Origin: Dyadobacter alkalitolerans DSM 23607
GTDB lineage: Bacteria; Bacteroidota; Bacteroidia; Cytophagales; Spirosomataceae
Direction: 5' to 3'
DNA length: 64,000 nucleotides
Assembly (NCBI RefSeq): GCF_000428845.1
Contig: NZ_AUAS01000004.1
Coordinates: forward strand, 372,001-436,000
Program-made: the position numbers and the translations under genes
Shown here: positions 7,702 through 16,952 of the stretch, one piece after another
How the letters are laid out: every line of letters begins with the position of its first letter
Position numbering within the stretch: the stretch's first letter is position 1
The notes under the pieces: model-generated
Seen by the model: only the letters and a program-made list of their open reading frames with translations
What the model was told of the DNA's origin: nothing
Database searches by the model: none

Positions 7702-10545
7702 CTAGCGGCTCAGATAAAGATTGCGCTCGCTGTAAATCTTCTGGAAGAAATCATCCTGCAAATCATCGATGAAATAGATTGCTTCACCCGTCGATTTCAT
7801 TTCCGGGCCGAGTTCTTTATTTACATTCGGGAATTTATTGAAAGAGAAAACCGGGATTTTGATTGCCCAGCCTTTTTTCACCGGATTGAATGTAAAGTCC
7901 TTCAATTTCTTCGTGCCTAACATCAGCTTCGTTGCATAGTTCACGTAAGGCTCTTTGTAGGCCTTGCAAATGAACGGAACGGTACGCGATGCCCTTGGGT
8001 TCGCTTCGATTACATAAACAACGCCGTTTTTTACTGCAAACTGCACGTTGATCAATCCAATCACATTCATCGCCAGCGCAATTTTGCGCGTATGCTCCTC
8101 AATCTGACGGATCTCATCTTCCGTGAGATCAAATGGTGGAAGTGCAGCGTGTGAGTCGCCGGAGTGGATACCAGCTGGCTCAATGTGCTCCATAACCCCG
8201 ATAATGTAGGCATCTTCGCCGTCGCAGATTGCATCTGCTTCTGCTTCCAATGCACCTTCCAGGAAGTGGTCAAGCAGGATATTGTTATCGGGAATGTCAT
8301 GCAGGATCTTCACCACATGTTGTTCCAGTTCTTTTTCATTGATTACAATCTTCATGCTCTGTCCACCCAAAACATAGCTTGGACGAACCAGCAGCGGGAA
8401 ACCCAGCGTGCGCGACAATTCTACCGCAGCATCGGAAGTCCTTACCGTTCCGAATTTCGGGAAAGGAATACCTAGTTCTTCTAAAAGCGGCGAGAAACGT
8501 CCGCGATCTTCGGCCCAGTCAAGTGACTGATAACTGGTTCCGATGATCTTAATGCCATACTTTTCTAGCTTTTCTGCCATTTTAAGGGCAGTTTGTCCGC
8601 CGAGCTGAACAATCACACCTTCCGGCTTTTCATGCTCGATAATGTCGAACACGTGTTCCCAGAATACGGGCTCGAAATAAAGTTTATCAGCGATGTCCGG
8701 GTCCGTCGAAACAGTTTCGGGGTTACAGTTGATCATAATGGTCTCGTAACCTTCCTCTTTCGCAGCAAGAACTCCGTGCACACAGGAATAATCGAACTCA
8801 ATTCCCTGTCCGATCCGGTTCGGGCCTGAACCCAAAACAACCACTTTCTTGCGGTCGCTTACCACCGATTCGTTGTCCGGATATTCCTGAGATGTGTTGA
8901 AAGTAGAGTAGTAGTAAGGCGTTTTGGCTTCGAATTCAGCCGCGCAGGTGTCAACACACTTGTATACACGCTTGATTCCGAGCTCTTTCCGTCTGTCGTA
9001 AACCCTGCTCTCCTTGGTTCCGATCAAATGAGCGATCTGGCGGTCAGCGTAGCCTTTTTGTTTGGCCGTAAGCAAAAGCTCCTTTGGAAGGTCATTGAGA
9101 TCAAATTTTTCTATCTCATGTTCCAGTTCGATCAACTCTTCGATCTGACGAAGGAACCAGGAATCAATCTTAGTAAGGTTCTGAATCGTTTTGAATGACA
9201 AACCGATCTTGAAAGCATCATATATATGGAAAAGACGGTCCCAGCTAGGATGTGCCAGGCTGTGTTTGATCGCTTCCTGATCACGCAGCTCGCGACCATC
9301 TGCTCCAAGTCCGTTTCTTCTAATTTCCAGTGACTGACAAGCTTTCTGCAATGCTTCCTGGAAGTTGCGGCCAATTCCCATGGCCTCTCCAACAGACTTC
9401 ATCTGCAATCCCAATGAGCGGTCTGCGCCAACGAATTTATCAAAATTCCAACGTGGCACTTTCACGATCACGTAGTCGATCGATGGTTCGAAGAACGCAG
9501 ATGTGCTTCCTGTGATTGGGTTGATCAATTCATCCAGGTTATAACCGATCGCCATTTTAGCAGCGATTTTTGCGATAGGGTAACCGGTCGCTTTCGATGC
9601 CAGTGCAGACGAGCGGGAAACGCGCGGGTTAATTTCAATGGCAATGATCTGGTCATCCGCTGGATTTACCGAAAACTGAACATTACATCCGCCTGCAAAC
9701 TTACCGATCCCGTCCATCATTTTGATAGCCAGGTCACGCATTTGCTGGTACAATGTATCCGGAAGCGTCATGGCCGGTGCAACCGTAATGCTGTCGCCTG
9801 TATGCACGCCCATCGGGTCAAAGTTCTCGATGGAGCAGATGATGATGAAATTTCCTTTGCTGTCGCGAAGGAGTTCCAGCTCGTATTCTTTCCAGCCCAT
9901 CGCGCTTTGTTCTACCAAAACTTCATGAACCGGCGATGCGTGCAAGCCATTGTTTAATGCTTTGTCAAACTCAGCTTCCGAGTTCACAAAACCGCCTCCC
10001 GTGCCTCCTAATGTATATGAAGGCCGGATAACCAGCGGGAAGCCGATTTCCTGCGCAATTTCTTTTCCTTCCAAAAACGACCTTGCTGTGCGTCCTTTGC
10101 AGACATTCACATTAAGTTCGAGCATTTTTAGCCTGAATTTCTCTCTGTCCTCCGTCGTTTCAATGGCCTTGATGTCAACCCCAATGATTTCAACATCATA
10201 TTTTTTCCAAACACCTGCTTTATCACAGTCGATGGCCAGGTTCAATGCAGTTTGCCCGCCCATAGTAGGGAGCACGGCATCGATAGGTTTACCCATCGCT
10301 TTGTGTTTTTCAAGAATTTCAACGATATACTTCTTTTCCAATGGAAGCAGATAAACATGATCTGCGCTAATCGGGTCAGTCATGATCGTGGCAGGGTTAG
10401 AGTTGATTAATATAACTTCTATCCCTTCTTCGCGAAGTGAACGGGCGGCCTGAGAGCCTGCATAGTCAAACTCGCATGCCTGACCGATGATAATTGGACC
10501 TGAACCGATAATTAGAACGGAATTGATATTCGTATTTTTGGGCAC
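7702..10545 (-). CDS. carB: Carbamoyl-phosphate synthase large subunit, no MGS domain
   Basis: Makes carbamoyl phosphate from ammonia, bicarbonate and 2 ATP for arginine and pyrimidine synthesis. It has 947 residues against about 1070 in E. coli. The two homologous ATP-grasp halves are visible: GSGPIIIGQACEFDYAG at the N-terminus and GSGPNRIGQGIEFDYSC near residue 570. Both halves have Arg-Pro-Ser-Tyr-x-Leu-Gly-Gly phosphate loops and Glu-x-Asn-Pro-Arg metal-binding motifs (EINPRVSR, EANPRASR). The protein stops soon after GPEMKSTGEAIYF, where the allosteric MGS-like domain would begin, so that domain is missing. The start is a GTG at 10545, matched by the expected N-terminus. carA is not in the window. 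Confidence 0.95.
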   Translation of the reverse strand: MPKNTNINSVLIIGSGPIIIGQACEFDYAGSQAARSLREEGIEVILINSNPATIMTDPISADHVYLLPLEKKYIVEILEKHKAMGKPIDAVLPTMGGQTALNLAIDCDKAGVWKKYDVEIIGVDIKAIETTEDREKFRLKMLELNVNVCKGRTARSFLEGKEIAQEIGFPLVIRPSYTLGGTGGGFVNSEAEFDKALNNGLHASPVHEVLVEQSAMGWKEYELELLRDSKGNFIIICSIENFDPMGVHTGDSITVAPAMTLPDTLYQQMRDLAIKMMDGIGKFAGGCNVQFSVNPADDQIIAIEINPRVSRSSALASKATGYPIAKIAAKMAIGYNLDELINPITGSTSAFFEPSIDYVIVKVPRWNFDKFVGADRSLGLQMKSVGEAMGIGRNFQEALQKACQSLEIRRNGLGADGRELRDQEAIKHSLAHPSWDRLFHIYDAFKIGLSFKTIQNLTKIDSWFLRQIEELIELEHEIEKFDLNDLPKELLLTAKQKGYADRQIAHLIGTKESRVYDRRKELGIKRVYKCVDTCAAEFEAKTPYYYSTFNTSQEYPDNESVVSDRKKVVVLGSGPNRIGQGIEFDYSCVHGVLAAKEEGYETIMINCNPETVSTDPDIADKLYFEPVFWEHVFDIIEHEKPEGVIVQLGGQTALKMAEKLEKYGIKIIGTSYQSLDWAEDRGRFSPLLEELGIPFPKFGTVRTSDAAVELSRTLGFPLLVRPSYVLGGQSMKIVINEKELEQHVVKILHDIPDNNILLDHFLEGALEAEADAICDGEDAYIIGVMEHIEPAGIHSGDSHAALPPFDLTEDEIRQIEEHTRKIALAMNVIGLINVQFAVKNGVVYVIEANPRASRTVPFICKAYKEPYVNYATKLMLGTKKLKDFTFNPVKKGWAIKIPVFSFNKFPNVNKELGPEMKSTGEAIYFIDDLQDDFFQKIYSERNLYLSR

Positions 10546-10640
10546 AGTAATTGGTAATTTGTAGAAATGAGGAAAACTTTTTTAGCAACTTTTGGCAACA
10601 TTTCCTGTTAATCTCAGCAGGGGTACGTCCAAAAATTCCA

Positions 10641-10648
10641 CAAAGTTA
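10641..10648 (-). promoter_or_regulatory. Candidate -7 box for carB
   Basis: Read on the minus strand this is TAACTTTG, an exact match to the Bacteroidota -7 consensus TAnnTTTG. It would give a leader of roughly 90 nt before the carB GTG. A clean -33 TTTG is not seen at the expected distance, only a T-rich stretch. Confidence 0.4.
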
Positions 10649-10742
10649 ATTCACATATCCGAAAAAGAAGGGAAGGTTAGCGGAAATTACTGTTATTTTT
10701 TACCGCGAGACATTTAACGAACTAATTATCAGTTAAATGCAA

Positions 10743-12584
10743 TTATTGAAGTGGCGCAATTGAAGGTGCGGAGATGTCAAAATCCCTCAATCTCAGCGGA
10801 ACATTGCCATTTGCGCCTAAACGGAACACCGAAGTATTTCCCGGAATATTCGGATAGTAACCGATTCGGAACTGGACGGTATTAAATGTCAGGTTTTCAT
10901 TTCTTAGCCGCAAACCAAGCCCATAACCCTGATAAAGCGGACTTTTCCAGACCGACTCGGCACCATTGACCAAGCCGATATCTGCGAAAACAAAGTAGGC
11001 AATACGAAAACCCAACAAACTTTTATCCGAAAAGAACACAGTTTCCGTACCCAGCGTCAGCCGCGTCGTACCAATTAGTTGTTCACTGTTGATGCCCCTG
11101 ATGCCCTGATCCCCGCTAATGTTCAGATAATCAAGCGGATCACGGTTCACACCCCGGGTGTAACGGCCGGTTAAGAATTGCCGGAAGAAGCTGTATCTGA
11201 ACGGGATAAGGTTACTGATGTAGTTGAGCTGCGCGCTGATGACGCCTTGCTGCGCTTTGGCTTCTTTAATGTAGGAACCAATGTTGATCAATCCATACAT
11301 ATAACCCAGGTTGTGCGGCAGATATTTACCCCGCGCATATTGCAGGCCCGCATACCCTCTGGCACCAAATTCGGTGTCCTCCCGGCCCGCGGTGAGCGCA
11401 AACAAATTACCGACAGGAACGTCCTCCGTCCGGCCGAAACCATAGATCAAAACGTCCCGCTTGTAATTTCGATTGGAATAACCCAGACTGAGCAATGTTG
11501 CACTTTTATTCCAATACACTTTATTAATATAGGGTGAAACCTCCGGGCGCTCTGTATAATGATATTTGTTGTGCCTGGCAGCAATTACGATCCTTGAATT
11601 CTCGGCCAACCGGCTGGCTGGAAACGGAAACTTAAATGAACGACCCAACCAGATGTCGTAATAATTGAATCTGGTGGGAAATATGATAGGTTCTTCGGTG
11701 TCGCTTGGATTTCTCTTTATCTGCCTGACCATCATTTGACCGGCTTCCACCGCGCCTGCGTATTTTGTTTCGTTGGTCAAAAATCTACGAAAAAACCGGA
11801 TCGATCTTTCTTCAAGGTCCCTCTCGTAAATGAAGCTCGCTTGTCCGGTTATGAAGGTTTTACTGATGTAAGGAACCGTATAAATCGTCCGGAATTGAAA
11901 TTTCTTGCCCAGGTCATCATTTCCGTCCCATCGGACCCGAGTGAGCTGTGAATGCGTCGTTCCCCGGACATTAATATCCTCGACGCCAACATTGAATTTG
12001 TTAAAAGAGCTGAAACCGCCCCTGAAATTGAGCGACCATGAATCTTGGATAAGCACGACCACGTCCGCCATCCAGGTCACGTCCTTTCTGGGCACAACAA
12101 TGATACGCGCATCGGTAATCGTTTTATTGGTCCGCAGCAGACGCTCATTATCTTTCAGGATCTGTGCTTTAATGTCGTCCCCCTCGGAAAACAGCAGAAA
12201 AGAACGCCTTATGATGCCTTCCCGCGTATTGGTGTGCAGATTTTTACTGAGAAATTTTTCGAGCCTTTTCCCTTCCCGCGTGGTGTCGTAAACCGATTCG
12301 CCGAGAATGTCGAGCTGCCGGATGTAGATTTTCCGGATCACCATCCCTTCGTAAGGCGTAAACGGGTTGGTTTCAATTTCCTTAACCTCCGTCACCTGCC
12401 CCTGGTTATACACATCCCTGAACAAAAGCCTGTAAACTGCACGCGAAAACTTGGTTTTCGACATCCTTACTTTCAGGTTGGTATATCGAAGGCTGTCTCT
12501 GCTGTACACTTCCAGGCTATCGGGGTTTTTTTGCGCCGAAGCATAGGTGGATAACAGCAAAAAAAACAGGACATATCTAAACAT
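10743..12584 (-). CDS. BamA/TamA-like outer-membrane beta-barrel protein
   Basis: A 613-residue exported protein. Residues 1-17 are a signal peptide (MFRYVLFFLLL, cleavage after ASAQ). Residues about 60-170 hold a POTRA-like region (VIRKIYIRQLDILG, then FLSKNLHTNTREGIIRRSFLLFSEGD). The rest is rich in alternating hydrophobic/aromatic strands and ends in a surface-antigen-like barrel with RGINSEQLIGTTRLTLGTETVFFS and GLGLRLRNENLTFNTVQFRIGYYP. BamA/TamA relatives fold or insert outer-membrane proteins. This one has a short periplasmic part, so it may be a dedicated exporter rather than BamA itself. The open frame extends to a TTG, but the ATG at 12584 starts the signal peptide. Confidence 0.7.
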   Translation of the reverse strand: MFRYVLFFLLLSTYASAQKNPDSLEVYSRDSLRYTNLKVRMSKTKFSRAVYRLLFRDVYNQGQVTEVKEIETNPFTPYEGMVIRKIYIRQLDILGESVYDTTREGKRLEKFLSKNLHTNTREGIIRRSFLLFSEGDDIKAQILKDNERLLRTNKTITDARIIVVPRKDVTWMADVVVLIQDSWSLNFRGGFSSFNKFNVGVEDINVRGTTHSQLTRVRWDGNDDLGKKFQFRTIYTVPYISKTFITGQASFIYERDLEERSIRFFRRFLTNETKYAGAVEAGQMMVRQIKRNPSDTEEPIIFPTRFNYYDIWLGRSFKFPFPASRLAENSRIVIAARHNKYHYTERPEVSPYINKVYWNKSATLLSLGYSNRNYKRDVLIYGFGRTEDVPVGNLFALTAGREDTEFGARGYAGLQYARGKYLPHNLGYMYGLINIGSYIKEAKAQQGVISAQLNYISNLIPFRYSFFRQFLTGRYTRGVNRDPLDYLNISGDQGIRGINSEQLIGTTRLTLGTETVFFSDKSLLGFRIAYFVFADIGLVNGAESVWKSPLYQGYGLGLRLRNENLTFNTVQFRIGYYPNIPGNTSVFRLGANGNVPLRLRDFDISAPSIAPLQ

Positions 12585-12687
12585 GTGTACTTTCAATTCC
12601 AAATCAACAGACTAAACGATAAGGTACGAATGATAGATATATATGGCGTTGTAAACCGGTTTCAAAATTGATATGAAAAAGAGGCCG

Positions 12688-14370
12688 CTACTTACCGGCA
12701 TCCAATATGGCTTTGATCGTCTTGTCGGTTGCGCTCGGTGCCGAGGCGTTCCTGGATGCAAACTTACCATTAGGACGGATCAGTGAAAAAGTGCCCGCGT
12801 CCAGTGGGTTCAGGCGGAAAAGCAGGTCCATCATTTGGTTGGCGTCCATGAATAAATGTGTGCCTTTGAGCTTGTGCCGCACAATGTATTGCCTCAGCAA
12901 TGCCTCGGCAGGAACGACTTCATCACCCGATAAATGCAGGAAAAGGAACACGACATCTTCCGGCACATTCGCCTGTAATGCAGGAATATAGTCGAGTTCT
13001 TCGCGGCTTTTAGCGTCGTCCAGGTTCCATTTTACGAGATACACGGTTTTGCCTTTGTATTGATCCAGAACGCGATTAAACCAGCTTGTGCCGCGGTCAT
13101 TGGAAGCTGCCAGAAAATAGCCCGGTAATGCTTCGGTCGGCTCGGTTTTTACATTCTTATATTCCACAATTTTGCGGATATCAGCACTATCCTTTACTTC
13201 CAGACGTACGATTTCATCCAGCGATTCATGGAATACAGGCAGACTGCTCCTTGACTGAATATGGCTATTCAGTTGTAGTTGTTGTGCGTAGGTAAATTTG
13301 AAAAGGTTTTTAGCCAGATAACGGATTTTGAGAAATTCGGTCGCTGTGCTGTCAAACAGATCCGCATAAATACGGCTCTCACGCTCATAATTGAAAAGAA
13401 TGTTCAGCACCGTTTCATTTTTTGCAAAGAGTTTATTCAAAAAATCCAGGTCAGTTTTCTCTGCCAGGCCATTGGCATTAATGTCATTCAGGCGCTGCCT
13501 TTCCGTGGGAGTCAGGTTCGCCGCATTGTCTTTTATCAATGTAGCCATCAGACGAACGGGCAGTGAATTTGTTTTGCTTGGATTTGTGTATTTCCGTTCC
13601 TCCACTTTCAGGTCGGCATAGTTACCAAAGCGATTAGCCCAGATCACGCGCTGCGCAGTCAGCGGCGGCTCGGAAAGGCGTCTGAGGCTGTCGAGCAGCA
13701 CCTTACTCACATCCGTTTGGTTGCTCAATGCATGTTCGTACAGGATCTGCAACTGTTCTTCGTCCGTGATCGACTTAGCCCATTGAGATAATGTAGGAGA
13801 AGGCACCGTGTTGGCTGCGGCTTGTTTCACGGCGGAAAGTCGCAGGGCAGCGCGTTGCTGTGCGATCTCGCGGGCGCCGGAAGCACTGTTTTGCCAGAAA
13901 TTTTTGAAAAAATTGGCGCCTAAGTAACTGTTCGCTGCCAGAAGCTTGTTTTCAGCAGCCAGATATTGAGCATACTGATTGTTCGCATCCGCATTTACGC
14001 CTGCAAAATAAAATAGCTTTGAAGCCTTAGCAATCGAATCGCCGTCAAATGTGATCTCGACCGTGCCTGGTGAGCCCAGGAATGTTGTAAAAGCTTTTCC
14101 ACCGTAATCCAGATAAAATTCTTCCTGTGGAAAAAGGATAGGAAGCGACACCCGGAAACTTCCGTCAGCTTCCAGGGGCGTCTGCTTGCTGAGCTCAGAT
14201 TGCGGCTGTAAAATATTGTTTCTTGAAAATGTAATGACAGGAGCCTGCCGGTATAACCTGCCATTCAGGTTTAATATGCGCCCCTTAACGATCAGGGAAT
14301 CAGTGGAAGCAGAAGAGAATGTAAAAAAGCCTGAGAAAATAATCGCCAGACCGATGAAGCGCATGCCCAT
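12688..14370 (-). CDS. Exported protein with thioredoxin-like C-terminal domain
   Basis: A 560-residue protein with an N-terminal signal sequence (hydrophobic core up to about residue 20). Residues 24-130 resemble the beta-rich DUF4369-type domain often found before TlpA domains. The middle is helical. Residues about 420-560 look like a TlpA/thioredoxin fold (GKTVYLVKWNLDDAKSREEL, then VVFLFLHLSGDE, ending in SLIRPNGKFAS). The position of the redox CxxC motif holds WNLDD, so disulfide chemistry is not expected. It starts 28 nt after the nuoC stop on the same strand and could be co-transcribed. Function is unknown. Confidence 0.6.
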   Translation of the reverse strand: MGMRFIGLAIIFSGFFTFSSASTDSLIVKGRILNLNGRLYRQAPVITFSRNNILQPQSELSKQTPLEADGSFRVSLPILFPQEEFYLDYGGKAFTTFLGSPGTVEITFDGDSIAKASKLFYFAGVNADANNQYAQYLAAENKLLAANSYLGANFFKNFWQNSASGAREIAQQRAALRLSAVKQAAANTVPSPTLSQWAKSITDEEQLQILYEHALSNQTDVSKVLLDSLRRLSEPPLTAQRVIWANRFGNYADLKVEERKYTNPSKTNSLPVRLMATLIKDNAANLTPTERQRLNDINANGLAEKTDLDFLNKLFAKNETVLNILFNYERESRIYADLFDSTATEFLKIRYLAKNLFKFTYAQQLQLNSHIQSRSSLPVFHESLDEIVRLEVKDSADIRKIVEYKNVKTEPTEALPGYFLAASNDRGTSWFNRVLDQYKGKTVYLVKWNLDDAKSREELDYIPALQANVPEDVVFLFLHLSGDEVVPAEALLRQYIVRHKLKGTHLFMDANQMMDLLFRLNPLDAGTFSLIRPNGKFASRNASAPSATDKTIKAILDAGK

Positions 14371-14398
14371 ACATTAGTAATTTATCAATTTAAAAACA

Positions 14399-14941
14399 TT
14401 AAGCCCTGTCCTCATTCTCAGGCAGCTGCTCAGAAACGCCATCTTCGTAGCGCACATAAATGCCATGGTAACGATCCTGGACCTTGTAATCTTTTCTCAA
14501 AGGGTGACCATTCCAGTCCTCAGGCAACAGAATCCTGCGCAGATCGGGGTGTCCTTCAAAATGAATGCCCATCAGATCATATGCTTCTCTTTCGTGCCAA
14601 TCGGCTGTACGCCAGATGCTTGCCACGGAAGAGACAACGGGCAGGGGAGCGCCTTCCGCACTTCTTGCAAAAACTGTTTTCAGCATCAGATCATGCCCGT
14701 ATGGTATGGATGTGATATTATAGATCAGCTCCATCGTTCCAGCAGCCAAGCCAGTGTCAATGGCCGTAACACAAGCCAGAAAATCAAAATACAAGCGGTT
14801 GTCCCGATATAAAAAATCACAGATCTCGTGGATATCCGTCACGGGAACAATCAAAACAGGCTGAGGCCCTTTTGTGTCCGTTTCGAAATTTCTATCCGAA
14901 AAAGTAGTAATTACCAGCTCCGAAATTTCCTGAAAAATCAT
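14399..14941 (-). CDS. nuoC: NADH-quinone oxidoreductase subunit C
   Basis: The 30-kDa subunit of respiratory complex I, part of the peripheral arm at the quinone-reducing end. The 180 residues are normal for a stand-alone NuoC. The family signature appears as WHEREAYDLMGIHFEGHPDL, followed by RRILLPEDWNGHPLRKDY. The open frame begins at a TTG three codons upstream; the ATG at 14941 was preferred. It follows nuoB by 13 nt. The expected nuoD does not follow; the next gene is the thioredoxin-fold protein. Confidence 0.95.
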   Translation of the reverse strand: MIFQEISELVITTFSDRNFETDTKGPQPVLIVPVTDIHEICDFLYRDNRLYFDFLACVTAIDTGLAAGTMELIYNITSIPYGHDLMLKTVFARSAEGAPLPVVSSVASIWRTADWHEREAYDLMGIHFEGHPDLRRILLPEDWNGHPLRKDYKVQDRYHGIYVRYEDGVSEQLPENEDRA

Positions 14942-14954
14942 TATAATCAATTAA

Positions 14955-15479
14955 TTAGACGGTTGCGGTTTCAGTTGCTTCCATTTCCAGAAAGAGCTCC
15001 GGAGCGAGCGGGTGTTCGCCTCTGATTTTTTCCTGCAACTTCATAAAACCACCGATCAGGGCCTCGGGTCTTGGCGGACAGCCAGGAACGTATACATCCA
15101 CCGGTATTATTCTGTCGACACCCTTTACAACGTGATAACCATGTTCCCAATAAGGCCCGCCACAATTTGAACAGCTGCCCATCGAAATAACGTAGCGCGG
15201 TTCGGGCATTTGTTCATACAATCTCCTGATCCGGTCTGCCATTTTAAATGTCACAGTTCCCGCCACAATCATCACATCCGACTGGCGCGGGGAAGGGCGG
15301 GGTAGTATACCAAAACGTTCCAGATCATAGTTCGAAGCATATGCAGCCATCATTTCAATCGCACAACAAGCAATCCCGAAGCCCATCGGCCAAAGAGAAG
15401 ACAGTCTCGCCCAATTCATCAGATCCTCAGCATTTGTAAGAATAATGCCTCCGTCTCCCGTTTTTATTTTATCACTCAT
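14955..15479 (-). CDS. nuoB: NADH-quinone oxidoreductase subunit B
   Basis: Carries the terminal iron-sulfur cluster N2 of complex I. In the 174 residues the cluster ligands are visible: the tandem cysteines C38-C39 ([11 protein letters not shown]), C103 ([12 protein letters not shown]) and C134 ([11 protein letters not shown]). It is directly upstream of nuoC. The upstream partner nuoA is displaced to 19134-19610, on the same strand. Confidence 0.96.
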   Translation of the reverse strand: MSDKIKTGDGGIILTNAEDLMNWARLSSLWPMGFGIACCAIEMMAAYASNYDLERFGILPRPSPRQSDVMIVAGTVTFKMADRIRRLYEQMPEPRYVISMGSCSNCGGPYWEHGYHVVKGVDRIIPVDVYVPGCPPRPEALIGGFMKLQEKIRGEHPLAPELFLEMEATETATV

Positions 15480-15613
15480 CCTATATTGTGCTCCTAAAAA
15501 TCCAGTGGTACAGATATTGCTTGTTAAGCTACATCAATGTATACAAAAGTAACCATATTTAGCTAAAATCTGTTTCAAGCTTTCATCTGGAAGCCATTCA
15601 ACAACACAACTCT

Positions 15614-16366
15614 ATGAAAAACAAATTACTTTTCAGCGCCATTCTGGCTATGTTTATTTTCACTAATGTGCAGGCCCAAACCGACAGCACCGTGCGGATG
15701 TTCAAGAGTGGTATGGCCATTTACGCCGAATTCGGATTGCTTCCCAATAACAAAACCATGCGCGAACAACTTGACAGGTTGCAGATTAAGCCTTTCACTT
15801 CCTTCATGGGGTCAATCGTCCTTGCCAAACGGACCGAATCCCAGCGCTGGTTTACAGAAGGCCGGATTATTATCATGAACAGCACCAATTATACAACGGA
15901 TAAGGATCAAAGAAAAGCATATCTCAACGGCATCGGTATCGGAACAGACGGAGGGCCGAAATTGGTCAACAACCGTCGCTGGAATGTGCTGGTTCCCATC
16001 GGTTTTGACCTGATGTTGTATCAACTGAAAATCAAAAGCAACCAGACTGCAACCATTGGCCAGGTAACGCAAAATCCGCAGTCATATCAACCTGTAAGGC
16101 TCCGGACAGGGAATATCAACTTCCACGCTGGTATCGGGGCTGATTATAAAATGAATGTATTACCCAAATGGCACGATCAGGTTTATCTGAGCGGAAAAGC
16201 ATCGTATCATTTACCCTTGCTGGGACGTAGAAAATGGAAAGGAGAGGACGTAACGATCAGCGACTTGTCGTCCCTGAAACTTAACCAGGTTTACCTGCAA
16301 TTGGGTCTGGTGTTTTTCCCGAAGAAGGATGCGAAAATGTGGAATGGAATGGGAAAACATCACTGA
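15614..16366 (+). CDS. Outer-membrane beta-barrel-like exported protein
   Basis: A 250-residue protein with a signal peptide (MKNKLLFSAILAMFIF, cleavage after VQAQ). The mature part alternates hydrophobic and polar residues with aromatic strand ends, ending QVYLQLGLVFFPKKDAK, consistent with a small outer-membrane barrel. It is not recognised as a specific family. It is the first of the four genes between nuoB and nuoA. Its 3' end overlaps the convergent XRE gene by 7 nt. Confidence 0.55.
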   Translation: MKNKLLFSAILAMFIFTNVQAQTDSTVRMFKSGMAIYAEFGLLPNNKTMREQLDRLQIKPFTSFMGSIVLAKRTESQRWFTEGRIIIMNSTNYTTDKDQRKAYLNGIGIGTDGGPKLVNNRRWNVLVPIGFDLMLYQLKIKSNQTATIGQVTQNPQSYQPVRLRTGNINFHAGIGADYKMNVLPKWHDQVYLSGKASYHLPLLGRRKWKGEDVTISDLSSLKLNQVYLQLGLVFFPKKDAKMWNGMGKHH

Positions 16367-16713
16367 CATCCCATATCTTTTTTGCGTAAGTCATCCAGCT
16401 GCCTTTCCAGAATTTTAATATAGCTGTCTTTCTCTTCAATGGCCCGGATCAGGGCAGATTGTCTTCCCTTGGGATTCTCCGTAATATCGGCATCCCAAGG
16501 GTTTTTCTTGGCTTTTACATCTGAAATCAGCTCATCGACAGACACTTCTAAAATCTCAGAAAACTTTTTGAGCTGGTCGATCGACGGGCGTGTTTTACCT
16601 CTTTCAATGTCCGAGTAATTGGGTTGTGACATCCCGCTGAGAAACGCCATATACGCTTGAGTAAGTCGTTTTTCTTCACGTTTGGTGAGCAGGTTATTCG
16701 CAAATATGTTCAT
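16360..16713 (-). CDS. XRE-family helix-turn-helix regulator
   Basis: A 117-residue DNA-binding protein. The HTH spans about residues 5-60: KREEKRLTQAYMAFLSGMSQ is the turn and recognition start, then PNYSDIERGKTRPSIDQL. The C-terminal 35 residues (IRAIEEKDSYIKILERQLDDL) form a predicted coiled coil for dimerisation. The frame can start nine codons earlier, but the ATG at 16713 gives the usual spacing to the HTH. It is divergent from the C10 protease gene, with three 9-bp direct repeats between them that are likely its operator (inference). Confidence 0.8.
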   Translation of the reverse strand: MNIFANNLLTKREEKRLTQAYMAFLSGMSQPNYSDIERGKTRPSIDQLKKFSEILEVSVDELISDVKAKKNPWDADITENPKGRQSALIRAIEEKDSYIKILERQLDDLRKKDMGCQ

Positions 16714-16800
16714 AATAGTGTGTTGAAAGTATTTAAGCACGCAAGCTATTCGGTGCGCAAAATCAATATTTTTTCCATTTCAACCAAGCCCAAAATTCAA

Positions 16801-16850
16801 TTATAAGCACCGGTTATATTTTATAAGCATAAGCTATTGACTTATAAGCA
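16801..16850. promoter_or_regulatory. Three direct repeats, candidate XRE operator
   Basis: TTATAAGCA occurs at 16801-16809, 16821-16829 and 16842-16850, 20-21 bp apart, about two helical turns, so bound proteins would sit on one DNA face. The array lies between the divergent XRE regulator and C10 protease genes. Confidence 0.55.
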
Positions 16851-16952
16851 CAGCTTGTTGGATTGAAGTATCATTACAAAGCAATTTTGCAAACCATCCA
16901 AGAGTCGTTCGAAATAGTACGGCGGGAGGTGGGGTTTAACACATGCTTTTAT

